Part shown: positions 52,084 through 61,356 of the stretch, in pieces | How the letters are laid out: each line of letters opens with the position of its first letter | Numbering within the stretch: the first letter of the stretch is position 1 | NCBI GenBank assembly: GCA_029867005.1 | Contig: CP123443.1 | Location: 62,001-126,000 of the forward strand | DNA from: Candidatus Haliotispira prima | GTDB lineage: Bacteria > Spirochaetota > Spirochaetia > SP-2023 | Direction of reading: 5' to 3' | Length of the DNA stretch: 64,000 bases | Program-made: the position numbers and the translations under genes | The notes under the pieces: model-generated | What the model saw: only the letters and a program-made list of their open reading frames with translations | Databases searched by the model: none | Told to the model about the DNA's origin: nothing

Positions 52084-53337
52084 TTAATTCTGGCGTTCCA
52101 GTAGAATCAGCTTGCTAAATGGTTTGACAATATAATCTTCATCCGGCATAAAATTTGGCTTATTAAGTTCAATATCTTTTGCCTGACGCATATATTTAAT
52201 GATATTACGCACATTATGTTCTTTCTGTGCCTTGCGAATCAGTGAGCTTTGGATCTCTTTGGGCGTGCCGCTGTTTTCGATCAGGCCCAGCAGTATGGAT
52301 TTGTTGTTCTTGTACAGCTCGCAAAGATCCTTGTATTCTCTGCCGATCAACTCTGTGGGTATCGTTTCGGCGTTGATGTGAACATGGCCTTGCTGGCTCT
52401 GATCCCTTTCGTGCAGAAACAGCAATTGCTGGATGACATGGGACATACCGTCGACCTTTGTCGAGGCCACCAGCAGTTGACGGCCGGCATCCCGCACCAG
52501 GATGATTTCATCACAGAAGGAGCGGCGCAGATACACTTCGTACTTTGGGTCGAGCAGTTCGGCACAGGTGTAAATATCGCGGGCAATGCCCTTGATCTTG
52601 AGTACGGCCAATACCGTTTTGGCATCGGCTTCGGCGGGCGTTTTGCTGTCGTAGGTGTCTGCCAGTACAATAACCTTGCGGGCCTTATCGACACTGGCAC
52701 GTTTCAAATATGTTTCGGAAAAGTAGTCTCCGCGAATAAATTTTAGGCCTTTGAGTTCCTTTTCTTCAATAATAGTTTCAAATGTTTGACTTTCAATATT
52801 GGAGATGAGAACAATGCCTTCATCCGTCAGGTCGGCGTTGCTTTCTATCATATCCTTTAACAAAGAATTAATCTTAGGTTTCCAACCACAAATCACCAAG
52901 TGGTCTTTCAATTTTGGGAAGTCCATCAAGCCCCTCCTTCTGAGCGAATTGCGTTGTATGTACAAAGATGCCAGAGCTGCGGAAAACAGAGAAGTTACGG
53001 CGATGCCCAGCAAGGTGGTGGCGGCAGCCAGTACCCGTCCGCCAACGGTGTGCGGTACAATATCGCCGTAACCGAGAGTGGAGGCCGTGACGATGGCCCA
53101 CCAGAAGCTGTCCAGCAGGGTGCGGAAATGACTGTCCCGGCCGTGCCGTTCCAATAAGTAGACGGCTACGGACAGAGTGCTGTAGCTGGGCAGGAAGATC
53201 AGTAACGGCAGGTAGAACGGCGAACGCTGGAAACTGCGCAACAACTTAAAAGCCTTGGTGCTCCGCTTGTTCAGTTTCCGTTTCAATTTTTGACCCTTTC
53301 GCCCGAGTTTCGTATTTTGCAACAGATTTCCAAGCAT
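52084..53337 (-). CDS. potassium channel with RCK domain
   Basis: 417 residues from ATG 53337 (a TTG at 53409 would add 24). Two transmembrane helices (FYLPLLIFLPSYSTLSVAVYLLE and VLAAATTLLGIAVTSLFSAALASLY) enclose the pore loop WWAIVTASTLGYGDIVPHT with the K+ selectivity filter TLGYGD. A TrkA-N/RCK domain follows: DHLVICGWKPKINSLLKDM, KGLKFIRGDYFSETYLKRAS, KARKVIVLAD. This is a two-TM RCK channel, likely tetrameric in the inner membrane. The cNMP-binding gene directly downstream suggests cyclic-nucleotide control. Confidence 0.88.
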   Translation of the reverse strand: MLGNLLQNTKLGRKGQKLKRKLNKRSTKAFKLLRSFQRSPFYLPLLIFLPSYSTLSVAVYLLERHGRDSHFRTLLDSFWWAIVTASTLGYGDIVPHTVGGRVLAAATTLLGIAVTSLFSAALASLYIQRNSLRRRGLMDFPKLKDHLVICGWKPKINSLLKDMIESNADLTDEGIVLISNIESQTFETIIEEKELKGLKFIRGDYFSETYLKRASVDKARKVIVLADTYDSKTPAEADAKTVLAVLKIKGIARDIYTCAELLDPKYEVYLRRSFCDEIILVRDAGRQLLVASTKVDGMSHVIQQLLFLHERDQSQQGHVHINAETIPTELIGREYKDLCELYKNNKSILLGLIENSGTPKEIQSSLIRKAQKEHNVRNIIKYMRQAKDIELNKPNFMPDEDYIVKPFSKLILLERQN

Positions 53338-53622
53338 AGTCAACTTAGCAAGACCCCACTTGTATAGCAATGGAAAATTGGAGGTTTTCCCCGGGAATGG
53401 GCAGATCAAAGTATTAGAATGCCTAAATTAGCAAGATTAATGCCATATAAGGTTTGCCGTTCTGTATTTCGGGCCATTGCGGGTTTCGTCCTCGCGCGTG
53501 GAGGAGACTTCCGGGCAGGGTTTTTGAGGACTCTTGTATGGGTCTTTGAAGGGCTTTTGACAGGCCTTTGATGGGCCTTTGACAGGCTTTTGCCGGGTTT
53601 CTGAAGAACCTCTAAGCAGAAT

Positions 53623-55029
53623 CTAACGCCCGCGTCTGCCATTGAGCAGGATGATAGCCAATACAGCCAAAATACTGCCCGGGCTCATGTCTGCCGTCCA
53701 AGGTTCGGATAGAAAGAGCCAGCTCATCAGCAGGATAAAGACCGGATTTAAAAACAGGAATCCGGCTACATAGTGTGGTTGCAGGAAGCGCAGCGCAAAA
53801 AAATAGAGCGAAGTGCCGAGTATGCTGCTGATGAAGACCAAGCTCAGCAACGACGGCCAGTCGAGGTTCCCTTCGTACCAGAACCAGCCCCAGCCGGTCC
53901 ATAGAGCGGCAAAGAGATAGACGTAAAACGAATATTTTTCCAGGTTATAGTCTTCCTGTATTTTGCTGCTCAGTTGAGTGATCAGACTCCAAGCCAGTGC
54001 CGTGCCGATAAACAGGCAGCTTTGCCAATAGAAGGTACTGCTGTTTTGAAACGGCATGGCGGGAGAGTCTGCCGAGATGAGGACACCTCGGAGATAGCTC
54101 CAGCCGCCGGTCAATACCAAACCGCTGAGCAGGCCAATCAGCAGCCCCAGCATTTGCTTGCGGCGCAGCCGCGCTTTGTGACTGAAACAGTAGAGCAGTG
54201 CCGAAAAAACCGGTATCAACACGGAGTTCAAAATACCGCCCTGATTGGCAAAAATGGCGGATAAGCCATAGAAAAAGCACAGGTTGTAGAGGGCGAAACT
54301 GAAGCCGGAAAGCAGCAAATAGCCCAAGTTTCGTTTGTCCAGGGCAAAGTCTGTTTTCCAACGCCTCCTGTATTTTCCGGGTTCCGTGTCTGTGTCGGCC
54401 CGTGCCTTTCGGGTGCTGCTGAGAGCCTGCCAAAGAAAAAAGAAACAGGCCAAGAGGCTCATGCGCAGGGTTGCGGCCAGAGGGGCCGCCAACCCGGAGG
54501 TGGCCAGCACCCTGCCGAGAGTCCAACCAGAGGCCCAGAAGAACAGGGCCCCGAACAGGGCCAGGTGGGCAAACAGCAGGCGCAACCGGTGCAGTCGTGT
54601 GCTGCTCAACAGGGTGCGCCGATACGGTGCCACATAAGCTATGGGACAGCGGAACTCCGGGCAGCCTCGGAAAAACTCTTCCAGTGCGGCTCCGAGGGCT
54701 TCCTGCCCGTCTCCCAGCACAATTTGGTCGGCCTTGTGGCCTTCGCCGGCCATGTTTTCGGCAAGACCTTGCAGTACATAGAAGGTGCCGTGTCGCGTGT
54801 CGGAACTGATCACTTCATCGACCAGGCCGCTTTCCAGGAGCGCGGCTTTGCGTTTCTCAAAGTTCCGGGCCGGCGGACGTTGCTTAAACTGAAAAATCTC
54901 TTCATCGCGTGCAAGCACGGCCAGCAAACGCCGGCCGTGCTCGCGACTGTGTTTCAGAAAATAGCGATGGCCCTTGTGCAGCATGTCAAAACTGCCGAAG
55001 ACCAGCACCGTCCCGGCACTATGTTCCAT
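53623..55029 (-). CDS. nucleotidyltransferase-EamA transporter fusion
   Basis: 468 residues. Residues 1-150: a cytidylyltransferase-like fold with VLVFGSFDMLHKGHRYFLKHS (HxGH) and SSTR near its end (LLSSTRLHRL), as in FAD synthase/glycerol-3-P cytidylyltransferase-like enzymes. From about 155 the chain becomes a membrane protein with about ten hydrophobic helices in two EamA repeats (ATSGLAAPLAATLRMSLLACFFF, GYLLLSGFSFALYNLCFFYGLSAIFANQGGILNSVLIPVF and AGFLFLNPVFILLMSWLFLSEPWTADMSPGSIL). One frame, no frameshift seen. Soluble enzyme and DMT-type exporter in one chain is unusual. Confidence 0.8.
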   Translation of the reverse strand: MEHSAGTVLVFGSFDMLHKGHRYFLKHSREHGRRLLAVLARDEEIFQFKQRPPARNFEKRKAALLESGLVDEVISSDTRHGTFYVLQGLAENMAGEGHKADQIVLGDGQEALGAALEEFFRGCPEFRCPIAYVAPYRRTLLSSTRLHRLRLLFAHLALFGALFFWASGWTLGRVLATSGLAAPLAATLRMSLLACFFFLWQALSSTRKARADTDTEPGKYRRRWKTDFALDKRNLGYLLLSGFSFALYNLCFFYGLSAIFANQGGILNSVLIPVFSALLYCFSHKARLRRKQMLGLLIGLLSGLVLTGGWSYLRGVLISADSPAMPFQNSSTFYWQSCLFIGTALAWSLITQLSSKIQEDYNLEKYSFYVYLFAALWTGWGWFWYEGNLDWPSLLSLVFISSILGTSLYFFALRFLQPHYVAGFLFLNPVFILLMSWLFLSEPWTADMSPGSILAVLAIILLNGRRGR

Positions 55030-55100
55030 TCATCACCATCATTTCGGTTTCAGATCATCATTTTGCGGGAGATAGCCTCGTGTAGCCTCTTTGGCTCCCG

Positions 55101-57584
55101 TCAGGCAATGCTCCCGCTTTGGAGCTGTTCACTGCCAAGTGCCACGGCCCCCTCGGAGGTCTGCACCAGCAAGGCCAAGCCGGCAGAACCACTTTGCAAG
55201 TAGGCCTTGCCTCCATCCAGAAATAATTCTGCGGCAAAAAAGTCATCGATGCTGATCCGTTTGGATGGAGGGGATGAAGTGGATGGAAGAGATGAAGGGT
55301 GGGGAAGTGCCCGATCGGCCTCGGCCTCTTCAAAGCCTTGCACTACAATGCGGTCGCCGGGCTGGCCCTGCGGATGCAGTACTTCCACCAAGCGCATTCC
55401 GCTTTGCCGAGTTTGCTCTTCCTGTTCTTGCTGACTTTTCTCCTCTTTGTGTGGAGATGCGGCCAGAATCATGCCTTGGCTTTTCACACCGCGCAGCTTG
55501 GCCGGTTTCAGATTGGCGACTACGGCCACCGTTTTACCTAGCAGCTCTTCGGGGCTGTAGTGTTCGGCCAAGCCGGAAACGATGGTGCGAGGCTCGGCTT
55601 CACCGCAGTCGATTTTCTCGACAAACAGCCGAGTGGCATCGGGATGCGGCACAACTTCAACAATGCGGCCCACGCGCAACTCAACACATCGGGCCCAAGT
55701 TTCCGGACCGGGAACGGAAGCCGGGACGGGCTTCTGTTGTTTCTGCTGTTTCTGTTGTTTTTCGGAGTCTGTCGGCTCCGGAGCCGCAGTTGTTCGTTCG
55801 CTCTGTTTGCCGGAAAAATGCTGCCGCAATTCGGCCACGCGCTCGTCTTCCAACTGCTGAAATAAAATTTGGGGTTTGGGCAGAGCTTGTCCTTCGGCCT
55901 TGGTGGCATTCAGGCGCGAGTACGCGCCCAAGTGTTGCCAGTTGAAATTTTCGGCCTCATCCGGCAGGCCGAGAAAGCCGGCGATACGCCCGGCCGTCTG
56001 CGGCAGGTAGGGCCGGAGACAAATACTCAGGTCGTGGATTAGAAAGACCAGTGCCGAAAGCCAGGAATGAGCGAGTTCTGCGTCTTTTGGGTCGGCACTC
56101 TTGACCAGCACCCAAGGCTCTTTTTCCTGAAAAGTCTTGTTGCCGTAGTCCGCCATTTCCATAATGCGGTGCAGTCCTTCTTTGATCCGACTCCACTCCA
56201 GTTTTTCGGTAATTTCGCTCTGCTGTTCGCGCAGCCGACTCAAAAATTGAGTGATTTCCGGGTGCTGTTGCAACTGCTCCGGACTTTGCAATTTGCCGCC
56301 GAAGAAACGCTGCAAAAAGCTGAGTGTGCGGTTGACCAGGTTGGCCAGGTTGCCGATCAGTTCGCGGTTGATTAGCTGCTGAAACTCGGTCCAGGTAAAC
56401 TGATAATCGCTTTTTTCGGGCCGGTTGTAGTACAGGTAGAAACGCCAGCAGTCCGCCGGTATTCCGGTGTCCCGGCAGTCGTTGCCAAAGATGCCGACCC
56501 CTCGGGTCTTGGAAAACTTACCACTTTCGTAGTTCAGGTACTCGGAGGAAGACATGTGGTGCAGCATGGTCCATTTATTGGGTTCCCCGGTGTTATCCTC
56601 CCCGGTGTTATCCTTCCCGGTGTCACCATTGCTGTCCCGGCTGCTGCCGGCAAGTAGGCTGGAGGGGAACAGAACGGTGTGGAAGGGTATGTTGTCCTTA
56701 CCGATGAATTGAAATAATTCCACTTCGTCGGGGTTTTGCCACCAGCTCCGCCAGTCCCCTTTTTGCGGATCGGACTGTTCCAGCAATTCGGCCGTAATGG
56801 AAATATAGCCAATGGGTGCGTCAAACCAGACATAGAATACCTTGCCCGGCATGTCGGGGACCGGCACACCCCAGCTTAGATCGCGGGTGATGCAACGTTG
56901 TTTCAGCCCATCGCGGATCCAGCTTCGGGTCATCTGCAAAGCGTTTTTGGCCCAGCGGCCGCGCTCGCCGGCCACATCAATCCAAGCTTCCAGTCGGTCT
57001 TTCAAGGCCGGCAGGTCTATGAATAAATGTTCTGTCTTGCGTCGCTGCGGTTCCCGGCCACAGATGCCGCAACGCGGCTCCAGTAAGTCTGTCGGGTCCA
57101 GCATGGTACCACAATCCTCGCACTGGTCGCCATGGGCGTTGGTACTGCCGCAGTGGGGGCAGTTGCCACAGATATAGCGGTCAGCCAGGAAGCATTTGCA
57201 GTGGTCACAGTAGGTCTGCTCCATTTCTCGTTTCAGAATGTAGCCGGCCGCTTCGACTTCGCGATATATCTGCTGCACAATTTTGGTTTGCCAAGGGCCG
57301 GAGGTGCGGCCAAAATGATCAAATTCAATGTTAAACCACGTATAGATTTCTTTGTGAACTTGGTGAAAACGGTCACACAGCTCTTTAGGGCTGGTCTTTT
57401 CCTTTAGGGCCCGAGTCTCCGTGGCCGTGCCATACTCGTCCGATCCGCAGACGTACAGTGTTTCGTAGCCGCGCCGGCGACAAAAGCGGGCAAAGACATC
57501 GGCCGACAGTACTTGGATCAGGTTGCCTAAATGAGGAATATTATTGACGTATGGCAGGGCTGAAGTAATCAAGCGTTTTTTCAT
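55101..57584 (-). CDS. metG: methionyl-tRNA synthetase with C-terminal tRNA-binding domain
   Basis: 827 residues. LITSALPYVNNIPHLGNLIQVLSADVFARFCR is the HIGH region; zinc pattern CDHC..F and CGNCPHCGS; WFDAPIGYIS; KFSKTRGVGIFG replaces the usual KMSKS. The anticodon-binding helix bundle follows. From about 640 there is a separate OB-fold tRNA-binding domain (VELRVGRIVEVVPHPDATRLFVEKIDCGE..RTIVSGLA, GKTVAVVANLKPAKLRGVKSQGMILAA), joined by a Q/K-rich linker, then an about 100-residue tail with a proline/serine loop. Needed for translation initiation and elongation. Start ATG 57584 is well placed in the family. Confidence 0.95.
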   Translation of the reverse strand: MKKRLITSALPYVNNIPHLGNLIQVLSADVFARFCRRRGYETLYVCGSDEYGTATETRALKEKTSPKELCDRFHQVHKEIYTWFNIEFDHFGRTSGPWQTKIVQQIYREVEAAGYILKREMEQTYCDHCKCFLADRYICGNCPHCGSTNAHGDQCEDCGTMLDPTDLLEPRCGICGREPQRRKTEHLFIDLPALKDRLEAWIDVAGERGRWAKNALQMTRSWIRDGLKQRCITRDLSWGVPVPDMPGKVFYVWFDAPIGYISITAELLEQSDPQKGDWRSWWQNPDEVELFQFIGKDNIPFHTVLFPSSLLAGSSRDSNGDTGKDNTGEDNTGEPNKWTMLHHMSSSEYLNYESGKFSKTRGVGIFGNDCRDTGIPADCWRFYLYYNRPEKSDYQFTWTEFQQLINRELIGNLANLVNRTLSFLQRFFGGKLQSPEQLQQHPEITQFLSRLREQQSEITEKLEWSRIKEGLHRIMEMADYGNKTFQEKEPWVLVKSADPKDAELAHSWLSALVFLIHDLSICLRPYLPQTAGRIAGFLGLPDEAENFNWQHLGAYSRLNATKAEGQALPKPQILFQQLEDERVAELRQHFSGKQSERTTAAPEPTDSEKQQKQQKQQKPVPASVPGPETWARCVELRVGRIVEVVPHPDATRLFVEKIDCGEAEPRTIVSGLAEHYSPEELLGKTVAVVANLKPAKLRGVKSQGMILAASPHKEEKSQQEQEEQTRQSGMRLVEVLHPQGQPGDRIVVQGFEEAEADRALPHPSSLPSTSSPPSKRISIDDFFAAELFLDGGKAYLQSGSAGLALLVQTSEGAVALGSEQLQSGSIA

Positions 57585-57936
57585 ATTTTTCCTTTTTCTG
57601 TGTTCTCGTATTTCCGTGAATTTTTATTTTTGGGCATTTTTGGGCATTCTTCGGCACTCTTCTGCATTTTCCAATTTGTTTGGGACATGTTTACCGTTTA
57701 TCAGGTTTCGGCACGGAAGCCGAAGGCGCATCCGTGTCACAGCTGCGAAGCAGTGGCAAAGCCGGGCTATGCCTAGGGCTTTTTCTGTTCCGTTTTTTCT
57801 AAGTGTCAGGATACCACAGAACTTCGGCGGATTCGGTGCGACTATTTTGGCTCCGGGGGCTCCAAGGGTCCATGGGTCATGGGGGTTCACGGGGCTCAGT
57901 GGCTGTTGCTGATGCTCTGTCCGCCCCGGGTCAAGG
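57585..57936. other. gap between leuD and metG
   Basis: 352 bases on the 5' side of metG. It contains TTTTTGGGCA direct repeats (57627-57660) and no supported gene; the metG promoter should be here. Confidence 0.5.
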
Positions 57937-58536
57937 TCAGGCCAGCCAAGGCCGCGACTCCTGCAACTTTTGTTCGTAAGCACTGATGGCCGCATCACTT
58001 TCTAAAATCAGGTCAATGTCGTCCAGGCCTTCGAGCAGACGTTTGCGCCTAAAGTCTTCCACCTCAAAGCGGAAGACCTTGTCTCCGGCCTCAAGCACTT
58101 GTCTAACCAGATCCACGGTAAATTCCAGGCCCTGTTCGGACAATTCCCGCAATTCCTGAATCTGCTGAGAGGGCAGGGCCAGGGCCAAAATGCCGTTTTT
58201 GACTGTGTTACTAAAAAAAATGTCGGCAAAGCTCTCGGCGAGGATTACACGGATACCAAAGTCTGCTAAGGCCCACGGGGCATGTTCTCGGGAGGAGCCG
58301 CAACCAAAATTTTTCCCGGAAACCAGAATCCCGGCCTTCCGGTAGGGTTCCCGGTTGAGCACAAAATCGGGAATTTCTTTGCCGTCAGAGTCATACCGCA
58401 TTTCCTGAAAAAGGTTTATACCCAGTCCCGTACGTTTGATAGTCTTGAGGAAACCCTTGGGGATCAGCATATCGGTGTCGATATTGTCAATATTCAGCGG
58501 CGCGGCAACACCTGTCACTACCGTAAATTTTTCCAT
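57937..58536 (-). CDS. leuD: 3-isopropylmalate dehydratase small subunit
   Basis: 199 residues from ATG 58536 with AAGGAG upstream. Aconitase swivel domain: VVTGVAAPLNIDNIDTDMLIPKGFL, GKNFGCGSSREHAPWAL (the swivel's substrate-binding GCGSSREHA motif) and DFGIRVILAESFADIFFSN. With LeuC it isomerises 2- to 3-isopropylmalate in leucine synthesis. LeuC is encoded about 2.8 kb upstream on the same strand, with three unrelated genes in between. Confidence 0.95.
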   Translation of the reverse strand: MEKFTVVTGVAAPLNIDNIDTDMLIPKGFLKTIKRTGLGINLFQEMRYDSDGKEIPDFVLNREPYRKAGILVSGKNFGCGSSREHAPWALADFGIRVILAESFADIFFSNTVKNGILALALPSQQIQELRELSEQGLEFTVDLVRQVLEAGDKVFRFEVEDFRRKRLLEGLDDIDLILESDAAISAYEQKLQESRPWLA

Positions 58537-58589
58537 GTTCACTCCTTCTTTTTTGCAGCCGATTCACAGACGCTTTATTGCGGGTTTTC

Positions 58590-59015
58590 TTACGTGCCTT
58601 CTGACAAGTTCTCGTCCCGCTCTTCTCGTTTTTTCTCTGATTTTGCATACTTCAGCTCAGCCCCCCGGACTATCGCAAATGCGATCAATGCCAGGAGAAA
58701 TACGGTCAGATACATCCAGGCAAGGCTCTGCATCGTCTGGATCACAATGCGATACACTTCTAATAACCAGAGCTCCCAGTTGAGATCCAAGGCTTCATCT
58801 CCACGTATGTAGAGTTCCAGCTTGTGTATATCAACTCCACCGGAAAGGCCCGTAACATAAGCGGCAAATTTTAGGTATTTTTGCCAGGCCTCGGCGATTT
58901 TATCCTGAATGATCCGTTTGAGAATCCTGCCGGTAGGTGCATTAAATATTTTGATTACGACAAATGAAACAGCCAGTGCGAGGAGAAAGGTGACCGGCAG
59001 TAATGTAAACAACAT
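58590..59015 (-). CDS. small two-helix membrane protein of unknown function
   Basis: 141 residues from ATG 59015, with AAAAGG upstream (the frame extends to 59096). Two hydrophobic segments: FTLLPVTFLLALAVSFVVIKIF near the start and MYLTVFLLALIAFAIV near residue 115, separated by a soluble part (RIIQDKIAEAWQKYLKFAAY). A charged C-terminal tail ends EERDENLSEGT. No family recognised. It lies 53 nt upstream of leuD. Confidence 0.55.
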   Translation of the reverse strand: MLFTLLPVTFLLALAVSFVVIKIFNAPTGRILKRIIQDKIAEAWQKYLKFAAYVTGLSGGVDIHKLELYIRGDEALDLNWELWLLEVYRIVIQTMQSLAWMYLTVFLLALIAFAIVRGAELKYAKSEKKREERDENLSEGT

Positions 59016-59372
59016 CTTTTTAACCTTTTGTCGTGAAGCCGACCGCAAAATTTTGGTCAACGGCAGAACGGCAGAGTCGGGCATCAGGGCCGGCACGAAG
59101 GCCAGCCCATTTTTTACTCTATATTACAGCCACGGCGATATTACAGTCACGGCGATGAACCTTGCTCTCGGTGCCGTAGTGTCTCTCCCGAAACAGGCGT
59201 TCTCTCTCTTAAAAAACAGGAACCCCTTCAAAGTCAGCATTCCGGCAAGAATACTTTCCATGTTCATCCATGTTCATCGATGTTCAATGGGGGGAAACAG
59301 CCTTATAAAACGGTACTTCTTTCTATGCGATCACCGTACCGTCCGTCTGAGGCTGTCTCCCGCCGATTTTTG
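59016..59372. other. gap between YD-like lipoprotein gene and small membrane protein
   Basis: 357 bases with short direct repeats (ATGTTCATC at 59260-59285) and no supported gene. Confidence 0.45.
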
Positions 59373-60395
59373 TCAATCTTCGTAGCGGTAGCGGGTGGTT
59401 CCGGAAGAAGGACCGGAAGAGACCAGTCTTTCCCAGGTGTCGTACGTATTTCTTGAAAGAACACTGCCATCCGGATTGTAGAGTACTTGTCCATCTCCGA
59501 CCCATTCCGCACTTTTATATTCGGTGCCTCCGTCTATTGAAGTGTATTGAATGAGGAATGTCTTCAGTGAACTGCCGGTGACCCCTGCGCCTTCATAGCG
59601 ATAGCGGGTTTTGGCAGAAGCGGAGACAGAAGTGAGTCTTCCTTGGGCATCGTACGTGTTTCTTGAAAGGATGCTGCCATCCGGGTTGTACAGTATTTTT
59701 TCATCCCCGGACCATTCCGCACTTTTATACTCGGTGCCCCCGTTTATTGAAGTGTATTGAATGCGGAATGTCTTTAGTGAACTGCCGGTGCCCCCTCTGC
59801 CTTCATAGCGGTAGCGGGTAGTTTGGACAGAAGAGGAGACAGAAGTAAGCCGCCCTCGGGTATCGTAGGTCTGCCCGGAAAAAACACTGCCATCCGGGTT
59901 GTAGAGTACTTGTTCATTGCCGGACCATTCCGCATATTTATACTCGGTGCCCCCGCTCTTTGTGATATATTGAACACGGAACATCTTCAGGGTGTCTAAT
60001 CCGTTGAGTCTTCCCGGCCCGTTATGGTTACCCGGTCTGCGGCGGTTACCCGTTCTGTCTCGGTGTCCCGGTTTGTCGTAGTCATCCAAACAATCCAATG
60101 CTAAACAGTACACCTCCGGTTCCTCATCGTTACCCGGTCTGTCGTAGTCACCGGGTTTGTTGTGGTTCCCGGGCCTGTTACGATCACCAGGCCTGTTACG
60201 ATCACCAGGTTTGTTGTTATCACCCGGCTTGTTGTTGTCGCTTGGTTTGTCGTTGTCGCTTGGTTTGTCGTCACCGTTTAGTTCATCTAACAACTCATCC
60301 GGAATGAGATCTATCAGTTCGGAACAGGAGCTTACCAGGCCAATCAAGCCAAGTGAGCACAGGCACAGCAAACAACGCAAAAGGTATTTTTTCAT
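59373..60395 (-). CDS. lipoprotein with three YD-like repeats
   Basis: 340 residues from ATG 60395 (ATG 60404 three codons earlier is equally possible). Lipoprotein signal LLCLCSLGLIGLVSSC. A tether of about 100 residues is built of (D/N)(K/R)PGD/N units, low complexity. Then three repeats of about 67 residues, consensus LKTFRIQYTS..GGTEYKSAEW.G.E.ILYNPDGS, then RNTYD.QGRLTS and TRYRYEG. This is similar to the YD/RHS motif (YD..GRL) used in secreted repeat proteins. It is a paralogue of the next gene and probably surface exposed. No enzyme motif seen. Confidence 0.75.
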   Translation of the reverse strand: MKKYLLRCLLCLCSLGLIGLVSSCSELIDLIPDELLDELNGDDKPSDNDKPSDNNKPGDNNKPGDRNRPGDRNRPGNHNKPGDYDRPGNDEEPEVYCLALDCLDDYDKPGHRDRTGNRRRPGNHNGPGRLNGLDTLKMFRVQYITKSGGTEYKYAEWSGNEQVLYNPDGSVFSGQTYDTRGRLTSVSSSVQTTRYRYEGRGGTGSSLKTFRIQYTSINGGTEYKSAEWSGDEKILYNPDGSILSRNTYDAQGRLTSVSASAKTRYRYEGAGVTGSSLKTFLIQYTSIDGGTEYKSAEWVGDGQVLYNPDGSVLSRNTYDTWERLVSSGPSSGTTRYRYED

Positions 60396-60414
60396 AAGTT
60401 TCATCCCCCGTAAT

Positions 60415-60461
60415 TCCGGAAGTTGATCCTTCCGGAGAAATTGTTTATCCCTCTAAGAGGG
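60415..60461 (-). promoter_or_regulatory. conserved hairpins upstream of lipoprotein gene
   Basis: TCCGGAAG (60415-60422) pairs with CTTCCGGA (60429-60436); CCCTCTAAGAGGG follows at 60449-60461. The same pair recurs upstream of the paralogue (about 61303-61348), so the 5' region was duplicated with the gene and may act as a terminator or leader. Confidence 0.5.
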
Positions 60462-60468
60462 GTTGTTA

Positions 60469-61287
60469 TTAATCTTCATAGCGGTAGTGGTACAATGTTC
60501 CGTAAGAAGTAAGTCTTTCCCGTGTGTCGTAAGTAGTTATTAAAAGAACACTGCCATCCGAGATATACTGTATTTTTTCATTCCCGGCCCATTCCGCACT
60601 TTTATACTCGGTGCCCCCATCTATTGAAGTGTATTGGATCCGGTATGTCTTTAGTGAACTGCCGGTAACCCCTTCACCTTCATAGCGGTAGCGGTACGTT
60701 CCGGTAGAAATAATCCTGTCTTGGGTATCGTAAGTAGTTCTTGAAAGGACACTGCCATTTGACTTGTAGAGTATTAGTTCATTCCCGACCCATTCCGCAC
60801 TTTTATATTCGGTGCCCCTGTTTTGTGTAGTGTATTGGATCCGGTATGTCTTTAGTGAACTGCCGGTAACCCCTTCACCTTCATAGCGGTAGTGGTACGT
60901 GTCAGTAGAATTAATATAAGAGATGAGCCTTCCTTGGGTATCGTAAGTGTGTCTTTGGGAAATGCTGCCATCCGACTTATAAAATATTCGTTCATTCCCG
61001 ACCCATTCCGCACTTTTATATTCGGTGCCCCCGTTTTCTGAAGTGTGTTGGATCCGGTATGTCTTCAGGACATCTAACCCGCTGGGCTTCTTCGGTTCGT
61101 CCGGCTCCCCCGGCTTGTCTTGGTCTCCCGGTTTGTCGTGGTCCCCCGGCTCACCTTGGTCTCCCGGTTTGTCCTGATCTCCCTGTTCATCCGAAATGAG
61201 ATCTTCCAGGCCGGAACAGGCACTCACTAAGCCAATCAGGCCGAGTGAACACAGGCACAGCAAACAACGCAAAAGATATTTTTTCAT
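60469..61287 (-). CDS. lipoprotein with three YD-like repeats (paralogue)
   Basis: 272 residues from ATG 61287 (61296 possible). Signal LLCLCSLGLIGLVSAC, nearly identical to the neighbour. Shorter tether of KPGDQ/EPGDH units, then three repeats (LKTYRIQHTSENGGTEYKSA, TYDTQGRLISY, YHYRYEGEGVTG). The repeats differ from the neighbour's mostly at the S/T and Y positions. Tandem duplicate; the two lie on the same strand as leuC, starting 61 nt after its stop. Confidence 0.75.
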   Translation of the reverse strand: MKKYLLRCLLCLCSLGLIGLVSACSGLEDLISDEQGDQDKPGDQGEPGDHDKPGDQDKPGEPDEPKKPSGLDVLKTYRIQHTSENGGTEYKSAEWVGNERIFYKSDGSISQRHTYDTQGRLISYINSTDTYHYRYEGEGVTGSSLKTYRIQYTTQNRGTEYKSAEWVGNELILYKSNGSVLSRTTYDTQDRIISTGTYRYRYEGEGVTGSSLKTYRIQYTSIDGGTEYKSAEWAGNEKIQYISDGSVLLITTYDTRERLTSYGTLYHYRYED

Positions 61288-61356
61288 AAGTTTCATTCCC
61301 GTAATTCCGGAAGTTGATCCTTCCGGAGAAACTGTTGGCCCTCTAAGAGGGGGCTC

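Noticed and set aside
53406-53642. 78-codon minus-strand frame before the K+ channel
   Set aside because: Lys/Pro/Arg-rich translation of a short imperfect DNA repeat (GGCCTTTGA units); no start signal.
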